In this document: in pieces, positions 45,142-53,783 of the stretch
How the letters are laid out: the number at the start of each line of letters is the position of its first letter
Position numbering within the stretch: position 1 is the stretch's first letter
Assembly (NCBI RefSeq): GCF_027627455.1
Contig: NZ_CP115483.1
Span: 3,906,001-3,970,000 of the forward strand
Source of the DNA: Sphingobacterium sp. SYP-B4668
GTDB lineage: Bacteria > Bacteroidota > Bacteroidia > Sphingobacteriales > Sphingobacteriaceae
Length of the DNA: 64,000 bases
Reading direction: 5' to 3'
Position numbers and translations under genes: made by a program
The notes under the pieces: model-generated
Databases searched by the model: none
What the model was told of the DNA's origin: nothing
Seen by the model: the letters and a program-made list of their open reading frames with translations, nothing else

Positions 45142-48100
45142 TTAGAAAGATAATAGCAATCCCAGGTTATAATTGCGTTGCTGAGGGTAATAGTTACCTG
45201 CTCCAGTGGCCGCTTCAGGATCCATTTCCTTGACTTGGCTAATCGTAAATAAGTTATATCCCGACATATAAACCCTCAACTTGCTGATCCGCAAATCTGA
45301 AAGCCACTGCGATGAGAAATTATACCCGATATCTAAGGATTTCAATCGAATATAACCTGCCTTTCGCAGCCAAAACTCTGAATCCCTATTGTTAATTAAC
45401 CGAGAATCTATCCAAGCCAAGGGATATTTTGCATCGGGATTATCTACACTCCATGAATCGGCAAAATAAGAAAAGTTGTTACTAGAGCCTCCATTGAGAT
45501 ACATTACACGACCTGACGAAGTCAACATTAAATTGCGCTGAGCAGCTCCCTGAAAAAAGAAATTTAGGTCGATTTTGCGCCAGGTCAGATTGCCCGTAAG
45601 ACCATACATGATACGAGGTTCGTTACCATAGTCTGAGATAACTTTCTGATCTTGGATGGTAACCTGTCCATCACCATTGACATCTGCATATTTGATATCT
45701 CCAGGTAGATTTTTTTGTCCAAACTGAGTTCCTCCAAACCAAGAAGCTGCCTCAACCTCGCTCGTGATAAGCCCTAAAGACTCATATCCCACCCGAAATC
45801 CAATAGGTCGACCTAGCTTTTTATCAAAATCCAAAGCATTGGCTGGATCGTCTATCTGTGTGACCTTATTGGTTGCATAGGAGCCTACGAGTCTGAAATT
45901 ATAGGATAGACTGCTAGCAAAGGTTTTTTGATGCGTTAATGTCAATTCGATACCATTGCTATTGACCTTAGCATAGTTTTCATCTGGTAAAACACGTCCG
46001 AAGGTACCGGGTACAGACCGATCTCTATTCCATAAAATATCACTCGTCTTTCGGAAGAAATAATCGATTTCTAATCCAAACATGGAATTGAGGAAATTGA
46101 TATCCAACCCTATATTGGTATTGTCTTGTTTTTCCCAAGTGATCGCTTGATTGGGGTACACTCCATAAGCAACTTGGGAAACAGCCTGACCATCTATTAT
46201 AGGTCCAACACCAGAAATCAGTGAATAGGTCTCCTGGAACTGATAAGCATTCACACGATCATTGCCAATCAGACCTTTGGAAAATCGCAACTTTAGATTA
46301 TTGATAAAATTCAACCCGGAGCTTTCCTTGAAAAAACGCTCTTCCGAAATACGCCATCCTGCAGAAATTGCTGGGAAGAAACCAAACCTATTTTCTTTTG
46401 GAAAACGATATGAACCATCGTATCTAAAGGTACCCTCCAACAAATACTTACCGTCATAGGCATAATTAAACCTACCAACTACGCTTCGGCGCGCGTCACG
46501 AATGTACCCGCTCCCGCCGATGGATTGATTATTAGGCCCACTGGCAAAAAACTCGTCTTTGATATTGGTCGCAAAATCTTCTTTGTTAGCGTTAAATCCC
46601 TTGCCTTTGGAACTATATTGCTCGAACAACAACAGTCCCGATATATCGTTTTTCAGAAAACTACGTTGATAATTCAAAGAAATATTATATGTATAATTGG
46701 TTAAATCATCAAAAGCTTCATATAAGGAAGTACGACCTCCAACCATCTTTTGATTGACTATATTGCCATCTGGATCCTCATCATACATGACATAAGGCGT
46801 CGCGAATTTTTTATTGAAATGCTGTTGCTTAAAGTAGGAAAAATTGCCGTTGAAGGCCAACCCCTCGGTAATATTTGTCAATTTTTGATTAAAAAAGAGG
46901 GTACCCTGGAATATATTGTATTCTGATTGGTTATATCCTGACGACCTAATCATCTCAACAGGGTGTGACCCTGTGGTATTGGCTGCCCTACCACTAGGAT
47001 AATAAGCCTTACGTGTAGGAGAGACATTGATGACGCGGTGAAAGATATCATTGGCATCCCAACTGGGGGAATCGAACAATTCCTGTCGAGCATCTACATT
47101 GAGTCCAACCGTTAAACTCTCCGTAATAGAGGCATCGATATTGGACCGTAGATTGAACCGCTTAAAGCCAATATTGTCATAAATTCCATCTTGATCTAAA
47201 TATCCCAGGGAACCAAAGTACCGGATGGACTCAGATCCGCCAGCGACGGAAAGATTGTGCTGCGTCTGCATACTCTGTTTCTTAAAAGACTCACTATACC
47301 AATCTGTCCCATTTTGTTTGAAGTCCTCTAGCTCTTCATCCGTATAGAAAAAATTCTTCTGGACGGGATCGGTTGGATCATAACCTTGATTTAAAAAAGC
47401 TTGGTTCCTGACCTTTCCATATTCAAAAGCACTCATCAACGCAGGATACTGAGTAGGTTGCTGTAGACCATACATACCTGTATAATTAAGAACTGGCTTA
47501 CCTACCTTACCTCGTTTGGTGGTTATCAAAATCACCCCATTCGCTGCACGGGCACCGTACACCGCGGCAGCTGATGCGTCTTTCAAAACTGAAATATTGG
47601 CAACTTCATTGGGATCTATATTTCCAAAGCCATCCGACCGAATAATCCCGTCCACCACAACAAGCGGACTATTGTCGTTGAGTGTGCTCAATCCTCTCAC
47701 GCGGATTGCAGAACTATTCCCAGGGCGCCCATCACTATTGACAGAAGAAATACCTGCCATCCTTCCCCCAATGGTATTGGTCAGATTATTGGTTGGGGTC
47801 TTGGCAATCTCATCACCACTAACGGTCGCAACCGAACCTGTCAGGTTTAGTTTTTTCTGGACTCCATAGCCCACTACAACGACCTCATCCAGAGCATCAA
47901 CAGATTCTTGAAGCGTAACGTTAATAGTCGAATTATTAGAGAAATTCACTTCCTTACTGCTATAGCCAACGAAGGAAAACACAAGTGTAGTACTATTGGC
48001 TGGCACCTGTAAAGAGAATCTACCATTCTCATCGGTGGTGGTCCCGCTATGATTTCCTTTTACAGATACCGAAACACCATTCAAAGCATCCCCCTTCTCG

Positions 48101-48540
48101 TTTTTAACCACTCCAGTTACGGTTCTTTGTGAGTTTGGAATGATAGAATAATTATTTATCAGCTCTTCACCAGGTCTACCAATTCGACTTCGAGGTTTGA
48201 TAATAATGGTTTCACCGCTTAGTTCCCAAGATACTGGCTTATCTTTCAACAACACATCCATAGCTTTACGCAGGTCGAGGTTTCGAATCTCCACATCGAT
48301 ATGGATGTCAGCAATTGCCCTCCCTTGAAGAAAAAAAAGCTTGCCACTTTGCTCCTGAACACTGTACATAGCATCTACTAATCGAACATTCTTAGCCTTA
48401 AGATTGATCACTTGGGCCAACGTCTTGCCCGAGACGTGAAGGGTACCAAGCAGGGTTAACAGAAATACTAATTTCATATAAAGCAGTATTGACTTGATTA
48501 AAGGCCGGCGGAAGCCCTTAACATGTGCGAAAAAAATCAT
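45142..48540 (-). CDS. SusC/RagA family TonB-dependent transporter with STN domain (locus 3)
   Basis: The 1132-residue protein has a 21-residue extension, a signal peptide (MKLVFLLTLLGTLHVSG), an STN domain (about 50-115, with GKLFFLQGRAI), a carboxypeptidase-regulatory-like domain (about 140-215), and a plug with DALDEVVVVGYGVQKKLNLTGS. The barrel ends in RNYNLGLLLSF. The STN domain fits regulation by the FecR encoded 209 bases upstream. It is the first structural gene of the locus 3 transcript and is preceded by a 17-base element shared with the lactonase gene. Confidence 0.96.
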   Translation of the reverse strand: MIFFAHVKGFRRPLIKSILLYMKLVFLLTLLGTLHVSGKTLAQVINLKAKNVRLVDAMYSVQEQSGKLFFLQGRAIADIHIDVEIRNLDLRKAMDVLLKDKPVSWELSGETIIIKPRSRIGRPGEELINNYSIIPNSQRTVTGVVKNEKGDALNGVSVSVKGNHSGTTTDENGRFSLQVPANSTTLVFSFVGYSSKEVNFSNNSTINVTLQESVDALDEVVVVGYGVQKKLNLTGSVATVSGDEIAKTPTNNLTNTIGGRMAGISSVNSDGRPGNSSAIRVRGLSTLNDNSPLVVVDGIIRSDGFGNIDPNEVANISVLKDASAAAVYGARAANGVILITTKRGKVGKPVLNYTGMYGLQQPTQYPALMSAFEYGKVRNQAFLNQGYDPTDPVQKNFFYTDEELEDFKQNGTDWYSESFKKQSMQTQHNLSVAGGSESIRYFGSLGYLDQDGIYDNIGFKRFNLRSNIDASITESLTVGLNVDARQELFDSPSWDANDIFHRVINVSPTRKAYYPSGRAANTTGSHPVEMIRSSGYNQSEYNIFQGTLFFNQKLTNITEGLAFNGNFSYFKQQHFNKKFATPYVMYDEDPDGNIVNQKMVGGRTSLYEAFDDLTNYTYNISLNYQRSFLKNDISGLLLFEQYSSKGKGFNANKEDFATNIKDEFFASGPNNQSIGGSGYIRDARRSVVGRFNYAYDGKYLLEGTFRYDGSYRFPKENRFGFFPAISAGWRISEERFFKESSGLNFINNLKLRFSKGLIGNDRVNAYQFQETYSLISGVGPIIDGQAVSQVAYGVYPNQAITWEKQDNTNIGLDINFLNSMFGLEIDYFFRKTSDILWNRDRSVPGTFGRVLPDENYAKVNSNGIELTLTHQKTFASSLSYNFRLVGSYATNKVTQIDDPANALDFDKKLGRPIGFRVGYESLGLITSEVEAASWFGGTQFGQKNLPGDIKYADVNGDGQVTIQDQKVISDYGNEPRIMYGLTGNLTWRKIDLNFFFQGAAQRNLMLTSSGRVMYLNGGSSNNFSYFADSWSVDNPDAKYPLAWIDSRLINNRDSEFWLRKAGYIRLKSLDIGYNFSSQWLSDLRISKLRVYMSGYNLFTISQVKEMDPEAATGAGNYYPQQRNYNLGLLLSF

Positions 48541-48596
48541 AAATTTGAAATGTTTAAACTCGTTAAAAGTTGTTTCCTAATCACTTTTACTTGCGT

Positions 48597-48613
48597 TTTG
48601 CAAGTGTCACAAC
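48597..48613 (-). promoter_or_regulatory. 17-base regulatory element upstream of susC (copy 1)
   Basis: On the plus strand it reads TTTGCAAGTGTCACAAC, 57-73 bases before the susC start codon. It matches the element at 39843-39859 at 16 of 17 bases. A 6-bp inverted repeat (ACTTGC/GCAAGT, 48589-48605) overlaps its left end, and a further GCAAA lies at 48620-48624. Confidence 0.6.
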
Positions 48614-48663
48614 AGTTTAGCAAACCATAACCGAATAGTGTTACCGCACTATTCGGCTTTTTT
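48601..48663 (+). ncRNA. Candidate cis-antisense small RNA over the susC leader (locus 3, weakest of three)
   Basis: A plus-strand terminator-like hairpin lies at the same place as in loci 1 and 2. The possible -7 box TACTTGCG (48588-48595) fits TAnnTTTG poorly, so the start is uncertain; about 60 bases would be transcribed. It would overlap the 17-base element on the other strand. Confidence 0.35.
48631..48663 (+). terminator. Strong intrinsic terminator on the plus strand (locus 3)
   Basis: CCGAATAGTG (48631-48640) and CACTATTCGG (48647-48656) form a perfect 10-bp stem with loop TTACCG, followed on the plus strand by C and six T residues. In the minus direction the hairpin is preceded by the complementary A-run and lacks a T-run, so it does not look like the fecR terminator. 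Confidence 0.75.
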
Positions 48664-48749
48664 ATAAACCGTTACCTTAACCCTAATTCAGAACTGTCGT
48701 GTCTTTTTCATAATTTCTATTTATTTAAATGGTCTAATAATGATGATAT

Positions 48750-49955
48750 TTAAAGGACTACCAATCGCTTTACTCCGTTTTGCTGTTCGATCCGAAATTC
48801 CAAGCCGCTCGATTTCAATATTTTTAACACCTCAATCAATCCGCTATTGCGATTTATCTCGCCATAAAAATGCGTAGGAGGTACATTTCTCTCGTACTTG
48901 ATTTCAAAGCCGTACCATCGACTTAATTCCATTAAAGCTTCTCGCAGTTCAGTATCTCTAAAAATAAACTTGTCTTCTAGCCAACCGATTTCAAACTTAA
49001 TATTGACAGTCTTTTTATGAAGCTGACCAGAGGTTAGGATTCCCTGTTCCCCAGGAGACAGATGGACAGATTGAGGCACTACAGTACTGCTTTTCAATCG
49101 GACTGCTCCATACAGCAATGTTGTCTTGGAGCATACATCATCAGCGTATGCTTTTATATTGAATATCGTCCCTAGAACCTCAACTGACTGTGTTGCAGAC
49201 GTCACAATAAATGCGGTTTTTCTCTTATCGGCTTTTGAATCTTTCTGATAGTACTGATGTGCGACGTCAAAATATCCTTCACCATCAAGTTCCACAGAAC
49301 GAAGGGAATCTGAAAACCGAATCGGATATTTCAATGTACTTCCCGAATTGAGCCACACTTTGGTCCCGTCGGATAGCGTCACCTGATATTTGCCTCCTTG
49401 GGGTACTTTCAATGTGGCATAACTTACGGCATCATCCTCCACCGTACCGACAGAACTACCATCTTGATAGCGCATATCGGCCCCGACAACAATACCTCTT
49501 TTGTCAGCATCGAGGGGAATCAGGGTGCCATCCGAAAGCTCTAGAGTAGCAGTACCGTATGTTGGGGAGATATCTTTAAGCACTTGGATATGGGATGCCG
49601 ATGAGTCTATTGCGATGTAAAAGTAAATACCTATCGCACTAAATAAGAGTAACAAACCTGTATACTGTAGGTATCGACGGGGGCGAGAACGATGTGGCCT
49701 ATGGTTGTGCTTGTATCGATCGATCTTTTCAAAAGTCAATCTATCTAATCTTTCATCCCAATGTTCATCAATAGATTGCTTCAATTGAATATTATTCAAG
49801 ACGTCCTTCCAAAAACCCTCATCTGTATCGAGCCTATCTAACAGGGCTTGATAGCTAGGGTCCTGTTCTGCCCATTGAAGCAATTGTTGCTCCTCAAGAG
49901 GACTTATGCTACCATCTAATTTGGCTTTTATCAAGTGGGCAATCTTTGGAATCAT
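48750..49955 (-). CDS. FecR-type anti-sigma factor (locus 3), without an adjacent sigma gene
   Basis: The 401-residue protein has a cytoplasmic part (1-95) with a basic stretch before the membrane helix (about 97-115). The periplasmic FecR domain shows QVTLSDGTKVWLNSGSTLKYP and SVELDGEGYFDVAHQ, and the C-terminal DUF4974-like domain begins near residue 320 (FIFRDTELREALMELSRWYG). Upstream, where the sigma gene normally sits, there are 495 bases without a gene. The likely partner sigma factor is at 35501-36082. Confidence 0.92.
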   Translation of the reverse strand: MIPKIAHLIKAKLDGSISPLEEQQLLQWAEQDPSYQALLDRLDTDEGFWKDVLNNIQLKQSIDEHWDERLDRLTFEKIDRYKHNHRPHRSRPRRYLQYTGLLLLFSAIGIYFYIAIDSSASHIQVLKDISPTYGTATLELSDGTLIPLDADKRGIVVGADMRYQDGSSVGTVEDDAVSYATLKVPQGGKYQVTLSDGTKVWLNSGSTLKYPIRFSDSLRSVELDGEGYFDVAHQYYQKDSKADKRKTAFIVTSATQSVEVLGTIFNIKAYADDVCSKTTLLYGAVRLKSSTVVPQSVHLSPGEQGILTSGQLHKKTVNIKFEIGWLEDKFIFRDTELREALMELSRWYGFEIKYERNVPPTHFYGEINRNSGLIEVLKILKSSGLEFRIEQQNGVKRLVVL

Positions 49956-50450
49956 AGTGGTCTTATTGGTTCAACACACTAGATACGAGAAATGTCAGAA
50001 AACCTTAGCATCTATTTTCTTTTTTCTAATAAAATCGCAGCCAATTCAGTTTTTCACGGAAAGGATATCGATGCCCTGCTCAAGATAAGACCTCTTTTTA
50101 CAGAAATTTACGATTAAAGAATAGCAACCGTCAACATCAATATCAATAAAATGCTACTTCCCTTCAACCCGAAACTCACACCCTGCCAAATAAATGTATA
50201 TTATTGGACGTATTCGTAAATATCGCCAACTAAAAAAATGAATAAATGAGAAAAATATCAGAACTCCATGAAAGGAATACAGATGCAATAACAGTCTGGC
50301 TTTAGCCGTCTACTAGTAGGATGGCAAACGTAATAATATAATTGACAATCAGCTATCCCTCGCCTCTTGGTGGGGGATTTATATTTTTTAAATTCACTCT
50401 TCTGTAAGTTTTATCAGAATCTTTCAACTAATAATCTAAATTGAAAAAAA
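49956..50450. other. 495-base intergenic region without a gene
   Basis: This divergent gap should hold promoters for fecR and for the small lipoprotein gene. I looked for remnants of a sigma factor on the minus strand and saw none. No strong hairpin or repeat was found. Confidence 0.6.
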
Positions 50451-50660
50451 ATGAAAAAATTTTACATTATTATTCTGCTTGCATTAGCAGCCTGTGGCCC
50501 CCAATCCTCTCCTGAAGGAAGATCAAAAATAAGAGATGAAAAACTTCAGGAAGAAGTTGCCGACCTAAAGAATCAAATGAATGCTATACATGACAGTGTA
50601 CGCATTATCCGCAAAGAGCTAGACGAGCTAAATCTAATGTTAGATGAAAGTACAAACTGA
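50451..50660 (+). CDS. Small coiled-coil lipoprotein
   Basis: The 69-residue protein has a short signal with a clear lipobox (LALAACG, Cys at residue 15). The rest is a single charged helix with heptad spacing (EKLQEEVADLKNQMNAIHDS), a coiled coil like small outer-membrane lipoproteins of the Lpp type in architecture, though not homologous as far as I can see. The ATG is preceded by an A-rich stretch typical of Bacteroidetes leaders. It stands alone and converges on the GH43-like gene. Function unknown. Confidence 0.7.
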   Translation: MKKFYIIILLALAACGPQSSPEGRSKIRDEKLQEEVADLKNQMNAIHDSVRIIRKELDELNLMLDESTN

Positions 50661-50714
50661 TTGTTGAGCAACATTAGCCTTAATACTATCCCTCTCTTTA
50701 ATTGTACGAGATAA

Positions 50715-50749
50715 AAAGACCACCACTTAGTCTATCACAGGTGGTCTTT
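50715..50749. terminator. Bidirectional-type hairpin overlapping the end of the GH43-like gene
   Basis: AAAGACCACC (50715-50724) pairs with GGTGGTCTTT (50740-50749) over 10 bp. The right arm encodes the last codons of the GH43-like gene on the minus strand. In the minus direction the stem runs into TTTTTATC, a good terminator tail; on the plus strand it lies 55 bases after the small lipoprotein gene. Confidence 0.75.
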
Positions 50750-51664
50750 CAAGTATACAAATTCACTATAACTTACTTTGAAGATACTTCCGTGCCGAAT
50801 TTTATTTGGCAGAGATATTTGATTGGAAATATCCTTCCAAGTTCGAAGATCAGTAGAACTGATCGCTCCGTAGAGTCCCTGTTGATATTTATCAAAATAA
50901 ACAATCCACCGCTTGCCTATCTGTAAACTAGTTGGTCCTTCTGCCCAATAAGCGCCTGTAATTGGCTCAGAGGCGGGGCCATAAGGTCCAATCAAGTTAT
51001 CGCTGTAAGCAACTTTAAGATTCTTTGCAACAGGTTTCAGACTTTCATCTTTCAGAAACATCACGAATCGCCTCCCATCCTTGACTATACTGGCGTCAAT
51101 GACATTAAACCCAGGATTATACAATAACTTCGTTTCTGAAAACTGCTCAAAATTCTTTGTCGTGGTATAATACAACCGATGATTATAACGATCTTCGGAC
51201 TCGGTAGAGGCCGGAAAACAACCAGGAATAGTCGTTGCCCAATAAATCATGTAGGTCCCGGATGTGGAATCGTAGGTAATTTCGGGTGCCCAGGCATTTC
51301 TTGCATGTGGCTCATGGTACATCACGGGGATGATTTTTTGCGCCGTCCAGTCCACCAGATTTTTGGACGAAGCATAACCGATGCCTTTCTCCGTCCAGCT
51401 AATGGTAAATACCATATGAAATAAACCGTCGGCCCCTCTGATGATGCAGGGATCGCGCATGAGTTTATCCGGTCCGAGTATCGGTTCTAAAATCGATCGA
51501 TCATCTTTTAGTGCCTTCCATAATAAACCGTCATGGCTATAGGCAAGATGTAATCCATCCTGCCCATTGTCTTTAAAGTAACTAAAAAGGTAAACGGTAT
51601 CTTGTAGAGCCATGAGCTGATTGGACACGAAGAACAACCAAGCGAATAAAACCAAACGTTTCAA
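50735..51664 (-). CDS. GH43-like five-bladed beta-propeller glycosidase, probably TTG start
   Basis: No ATG precedes the signal peptide. A TTG at 51662-51664 directly begins KRLVLFAWLFFVSNQLMA, a good signal, so it is preferred; the frame also has a TTG at 51709 overlapping the upstream gene by 7 bases. The mature protein has the propeller-blade pattern of GH43-type proteins: DGLHLAYSHDGLLW, KLMRDPCIIRGADGLFHMVF, NAWAPEITYD, GFNVIDASIVKDG and YWAEGPTSLQIG, where the D and E residues correspond to family catalytic positions. Homologues are annotated as GH43 arabinosidases/xylosidases. It follows an acetylesterase gene, so acetylated hemicellulose-like substrates are possible. Confidence 0.82.
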   Translation of the reverse strand: MKRLVLFAWLFFVSNQLMALQDTVYLFSYFKDNGQDGLHLAYSHDGLLWKALKDDRSILEPILGPDKLMRDPCIIRGADGLFHMVFTISWTEKGIGYASSKNLVDWTAQKIIPVMYHEPHARNAWAPEITYDSTSGTYMIYWATTIPGCFPASTESEDRYNHRLYYTTTKNFEQFSETKLLYNPGFNVIDASIVKDGRRFVMFLKDESLKPVAKNLKVAYSDNLIGPYGPASEPITGAYWAEGPTSLQIGKRWIVYFDKYQQGLYGAISSTDLRTWKDISNQISLPNKIRHGSIFKVSYSEFVYLKDHL

Positions 51665-51702
51665 TATAGATATTTTTAGAAGTATGTACTTATCCAATGG
51701 AT

Positions 51703-53103
51703 CTACCAATTATCCGATCGAAACGGAGAAACAGGAAGACCACGACTATTGAAAAGATTAGGCATAGCAATCTCTGAAAATCCAAAACGAACGGCTACAG
51801 GATTTTTCACCTCTGATGATTGAATAATCAACTTATTCCCTTTGACACTGCCTTTCGCAGCATGAAAGACTTTATCTGCACCCGCAATCTGTAAATCCGT
51901 AACATCGCCATTGGCCTTTAGATTACCATCTAGATTATAAAAAGTGACCTCAATGGAATTGCCTTTCACTTCACTGGATTGGTAAATTGGTGATTTATAG
52001 TCTTTGATATTGTGTTTGTAAATGTCGACCAAAGCCATTTCGGAAAGACGTAGGGCCACTTCCCTTTTTTGCGTTGGATGTATATCCTTTATATTATCGA
52101 CCAAATCAGTAACGACCACCATCCCTGTATTCCGTAGCTCTAAGGCTGTTTTAGCTTGTTGTTCTCGTAGATAGGCAGCTAGGGGGGCTTGGTTATTATA
52201 CGTGTAAGGAGCGATCTGAACAAAGTAGAACGGAAAATCATGGTTCCAAGCCGAACGCCATGCATTGACCATGGTCTTCATCAATTTATCGTATCCCTGC
52301 CATGAGCCTACGTTACTTTCCCCTTGATACCAAAATGCTGCCGTAAGATTGTATCCCACAAAAGGAGAAATCATACCATTCCAAAGGACACCTGGTTGAT
52401 TGGGGCGGTAGTCAGACACGCCTTGCATTTTAGACTTCTCCAATAAGAGAGGATCATGATTTATTAAATAAGAAGGTGTCCAAACTTCAGCAGGAGTCCC
52501 CCCCCAACTTGAGTTGATGACACCAATGGGAACATTTTCCTTGGCGTTGATTTCCTTGGCTATAAAATATCCAATAGCAGAGAAGGGCTTCAATGTTTCG
52601 GCATTCAATACAGTCCAAGAGTTAGGCAATTGTTCTTGCGCGGCTCCTGCTCCTGCACGACTAACTTGCAGTAAGCGAATATTTGGATTATTAGCTGAGG
52701 GTAATTCATCGATAATTTCTTTCAAATTTTGATTGCCACCCCATTCCATGTTGGACTGTCCAGAACATAGAAAGACATCACCCAATAGGACATCTTGCAA
52801 TGTCTGATTCTCACCATTCAGGCTTACATCAATTTGATAAGGTCCCCCAGCTTTGCCCGCAGGTAAGACAACTTTCCATTGTCCATTTGGATCGACTTTT
52901 GCAGTAATAGCTTCCTGTGACCAACTGACTTTAATTTGAATCTGTCCTCCAGCACCTCCCCAACCCCAAAAATTAATAGGAGTATTGCGCTGTAAGACCA
53001 TATGATTAGAGAAAAAATTTGGTAACCTCAGTTGTGCAAGTCCCTCTTGGGCAATTGCAAATAGCAGGGCGAAACATAGCGTAATATGTTTTAGGATATT
53101 CAT
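51703..53103 (-). CDS. Sialate O-acetylesterase-type SGNH carbohydrate esterase
   Basis: The 466-residue protein has a signal peptide (about 1-23). The N-terminal beta domain starts LPNFFSNHMVLQRNTPINFWGW, typical of this family, followed by the SGNH block FLCSGQSNMEWG with the catalytic serine, then INSSWGGTPAEVW, AFWYQGESN and a late DIHPTQK containing the Asp-x-x-His pair. Family members remove O-acetyl groups from sialic acid or from xylan and other glycans. Its stop is 39 bases from the TTG start of the GH43-like gene, and they are surely co-transcribed. Neither belongs clearly to one of the SusCD loci in the window. Confidence 0.93.
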   Translation of the reverse strand: MNILKHITLCFALLFAIAQEGLAQLRLPNFFSNHMVLQRNTPINFWGWGGAGGQIQIKVSWSQEAITAKVDPNGQWKVVLPAGKAGGPYQIDVSLNGENQTLQDVLLGDVFLCSGQSNMEWGGNQNLKEIIDELPSANNPNIRLLQVSRAGAGAAQEQLPNSWTVLNAETLKPFSAIGYFIAKEINAKENVPIGVINSSWGGTPAEVWTPSYLINHDPLLLEKSKMQGVSDYRPNQPGVLWNGMISPFVGYNLTAAFWYQGESNVGSWQGYDKLMKTMVNAWRSAWNHDFPFYFVQIAPYTYNNQAPLAAYLREQQAKTALELRNTGMVVVTDLVDNIKDIHPTQKREVALRLSEMALVDIYKHNIKDYKSPIYQSSEVKGNSIEVTFYNLDGNLKANGDVTDLQIAGADKVFHAAKGSVKGNKLIIQSSEVKNPVAVRFGFSEIAMPNLFNSRGLPVSPFRSDNW

Positions 53104-53436
53104 GACCGTAGATTTAGGTTTACTAGCTGTAAATGTACAAAAATCAAAAATAAAAACCGTCCTGTACCACTAGTTTGTGGCTAAGTTAGTTGTAAAATTT
53201 TTGAGATTATTTATTGATTAGAGAAAAGAGAATCGGTGTACGGTGACCGGAAAGAGGACATTCCTTCTGGCGATAGGTAGCGTGGAGACATTCAAAATGA
53301 CAGCACATCGTCACACTATACAACATCAAGACAAATAACATATGATTGTTAAAACTCTTAGAAATACACTTAAATTTGGCCTGCTAAATTGCATTAGCAA
53401 AGTGGCATCTTCATCAACTTAATAGCGCAAAATAAT
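53104..53436. other. 333-base divergent intergenic region
   Basis: It lies between the esterase start and the small membrane protein start and should contain both promoters. I see no gene, no strong hairpin and no repeat. Confidence 0.55.
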
Positions 53437-53619
53437 ATGGAAAAGAAAAGTGCTTTAACATTTACTCTTAGTGTAATAGCAATCATCTTGGGAGTGACAC
53501 TGTACCGAAAGTTTGATTTTGAAACGCTACGTTTCGAAAAACCCGGGCTAGCGATTATTTACATCATCACGCTTATTATCTCCATCATTTTTTTGTTATG
53601 GAATAGAAAAAAGAAATAA
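53437..53619 (+). CDS. Small membrane protein with two transmembrane helices
   Basis: The 60-residue protein has two hydrophobic stretches (about 7-22 and 38-54) joined by a charged loop (RKFDFETLRFEKPG) and a basic tail (NRKKK), giving a helical-hairpin membrane protein with both ends in the cytoplasm by the positive-inside rule. The frame begins with ATG after an A/T-rich leader. It lies 164 bases before the TlpA-like gene. No family was recognised. Confidence 0.6.
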   Translation: MEKKSALTFTLSVIAIILGVTLYRKFDFETLRFEKPGLAIIYIITLIISIIFLLWNRKKK

Positions 53620-53783
53620 CCTGTATCGGATACAAGTACCTACACTCGTGCCATCCATCAATACCCTCGTCTATCATTCAGAAGGATGTGAATAAGAGCA
53701 TTACTAGATAAACTTGTAATTATCTTGAAGGATAGGATTATCTCAATCTATTTTCTATCTTAGGTAAATTAAATCATTAACCA

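Noticed and set aside
49956..50450. Decayed sigma factor gene upstream of the locus 3 fecR
   Set aside because: No sigma region 2 or 4 pattern could be seen on the minus strand in any frame.
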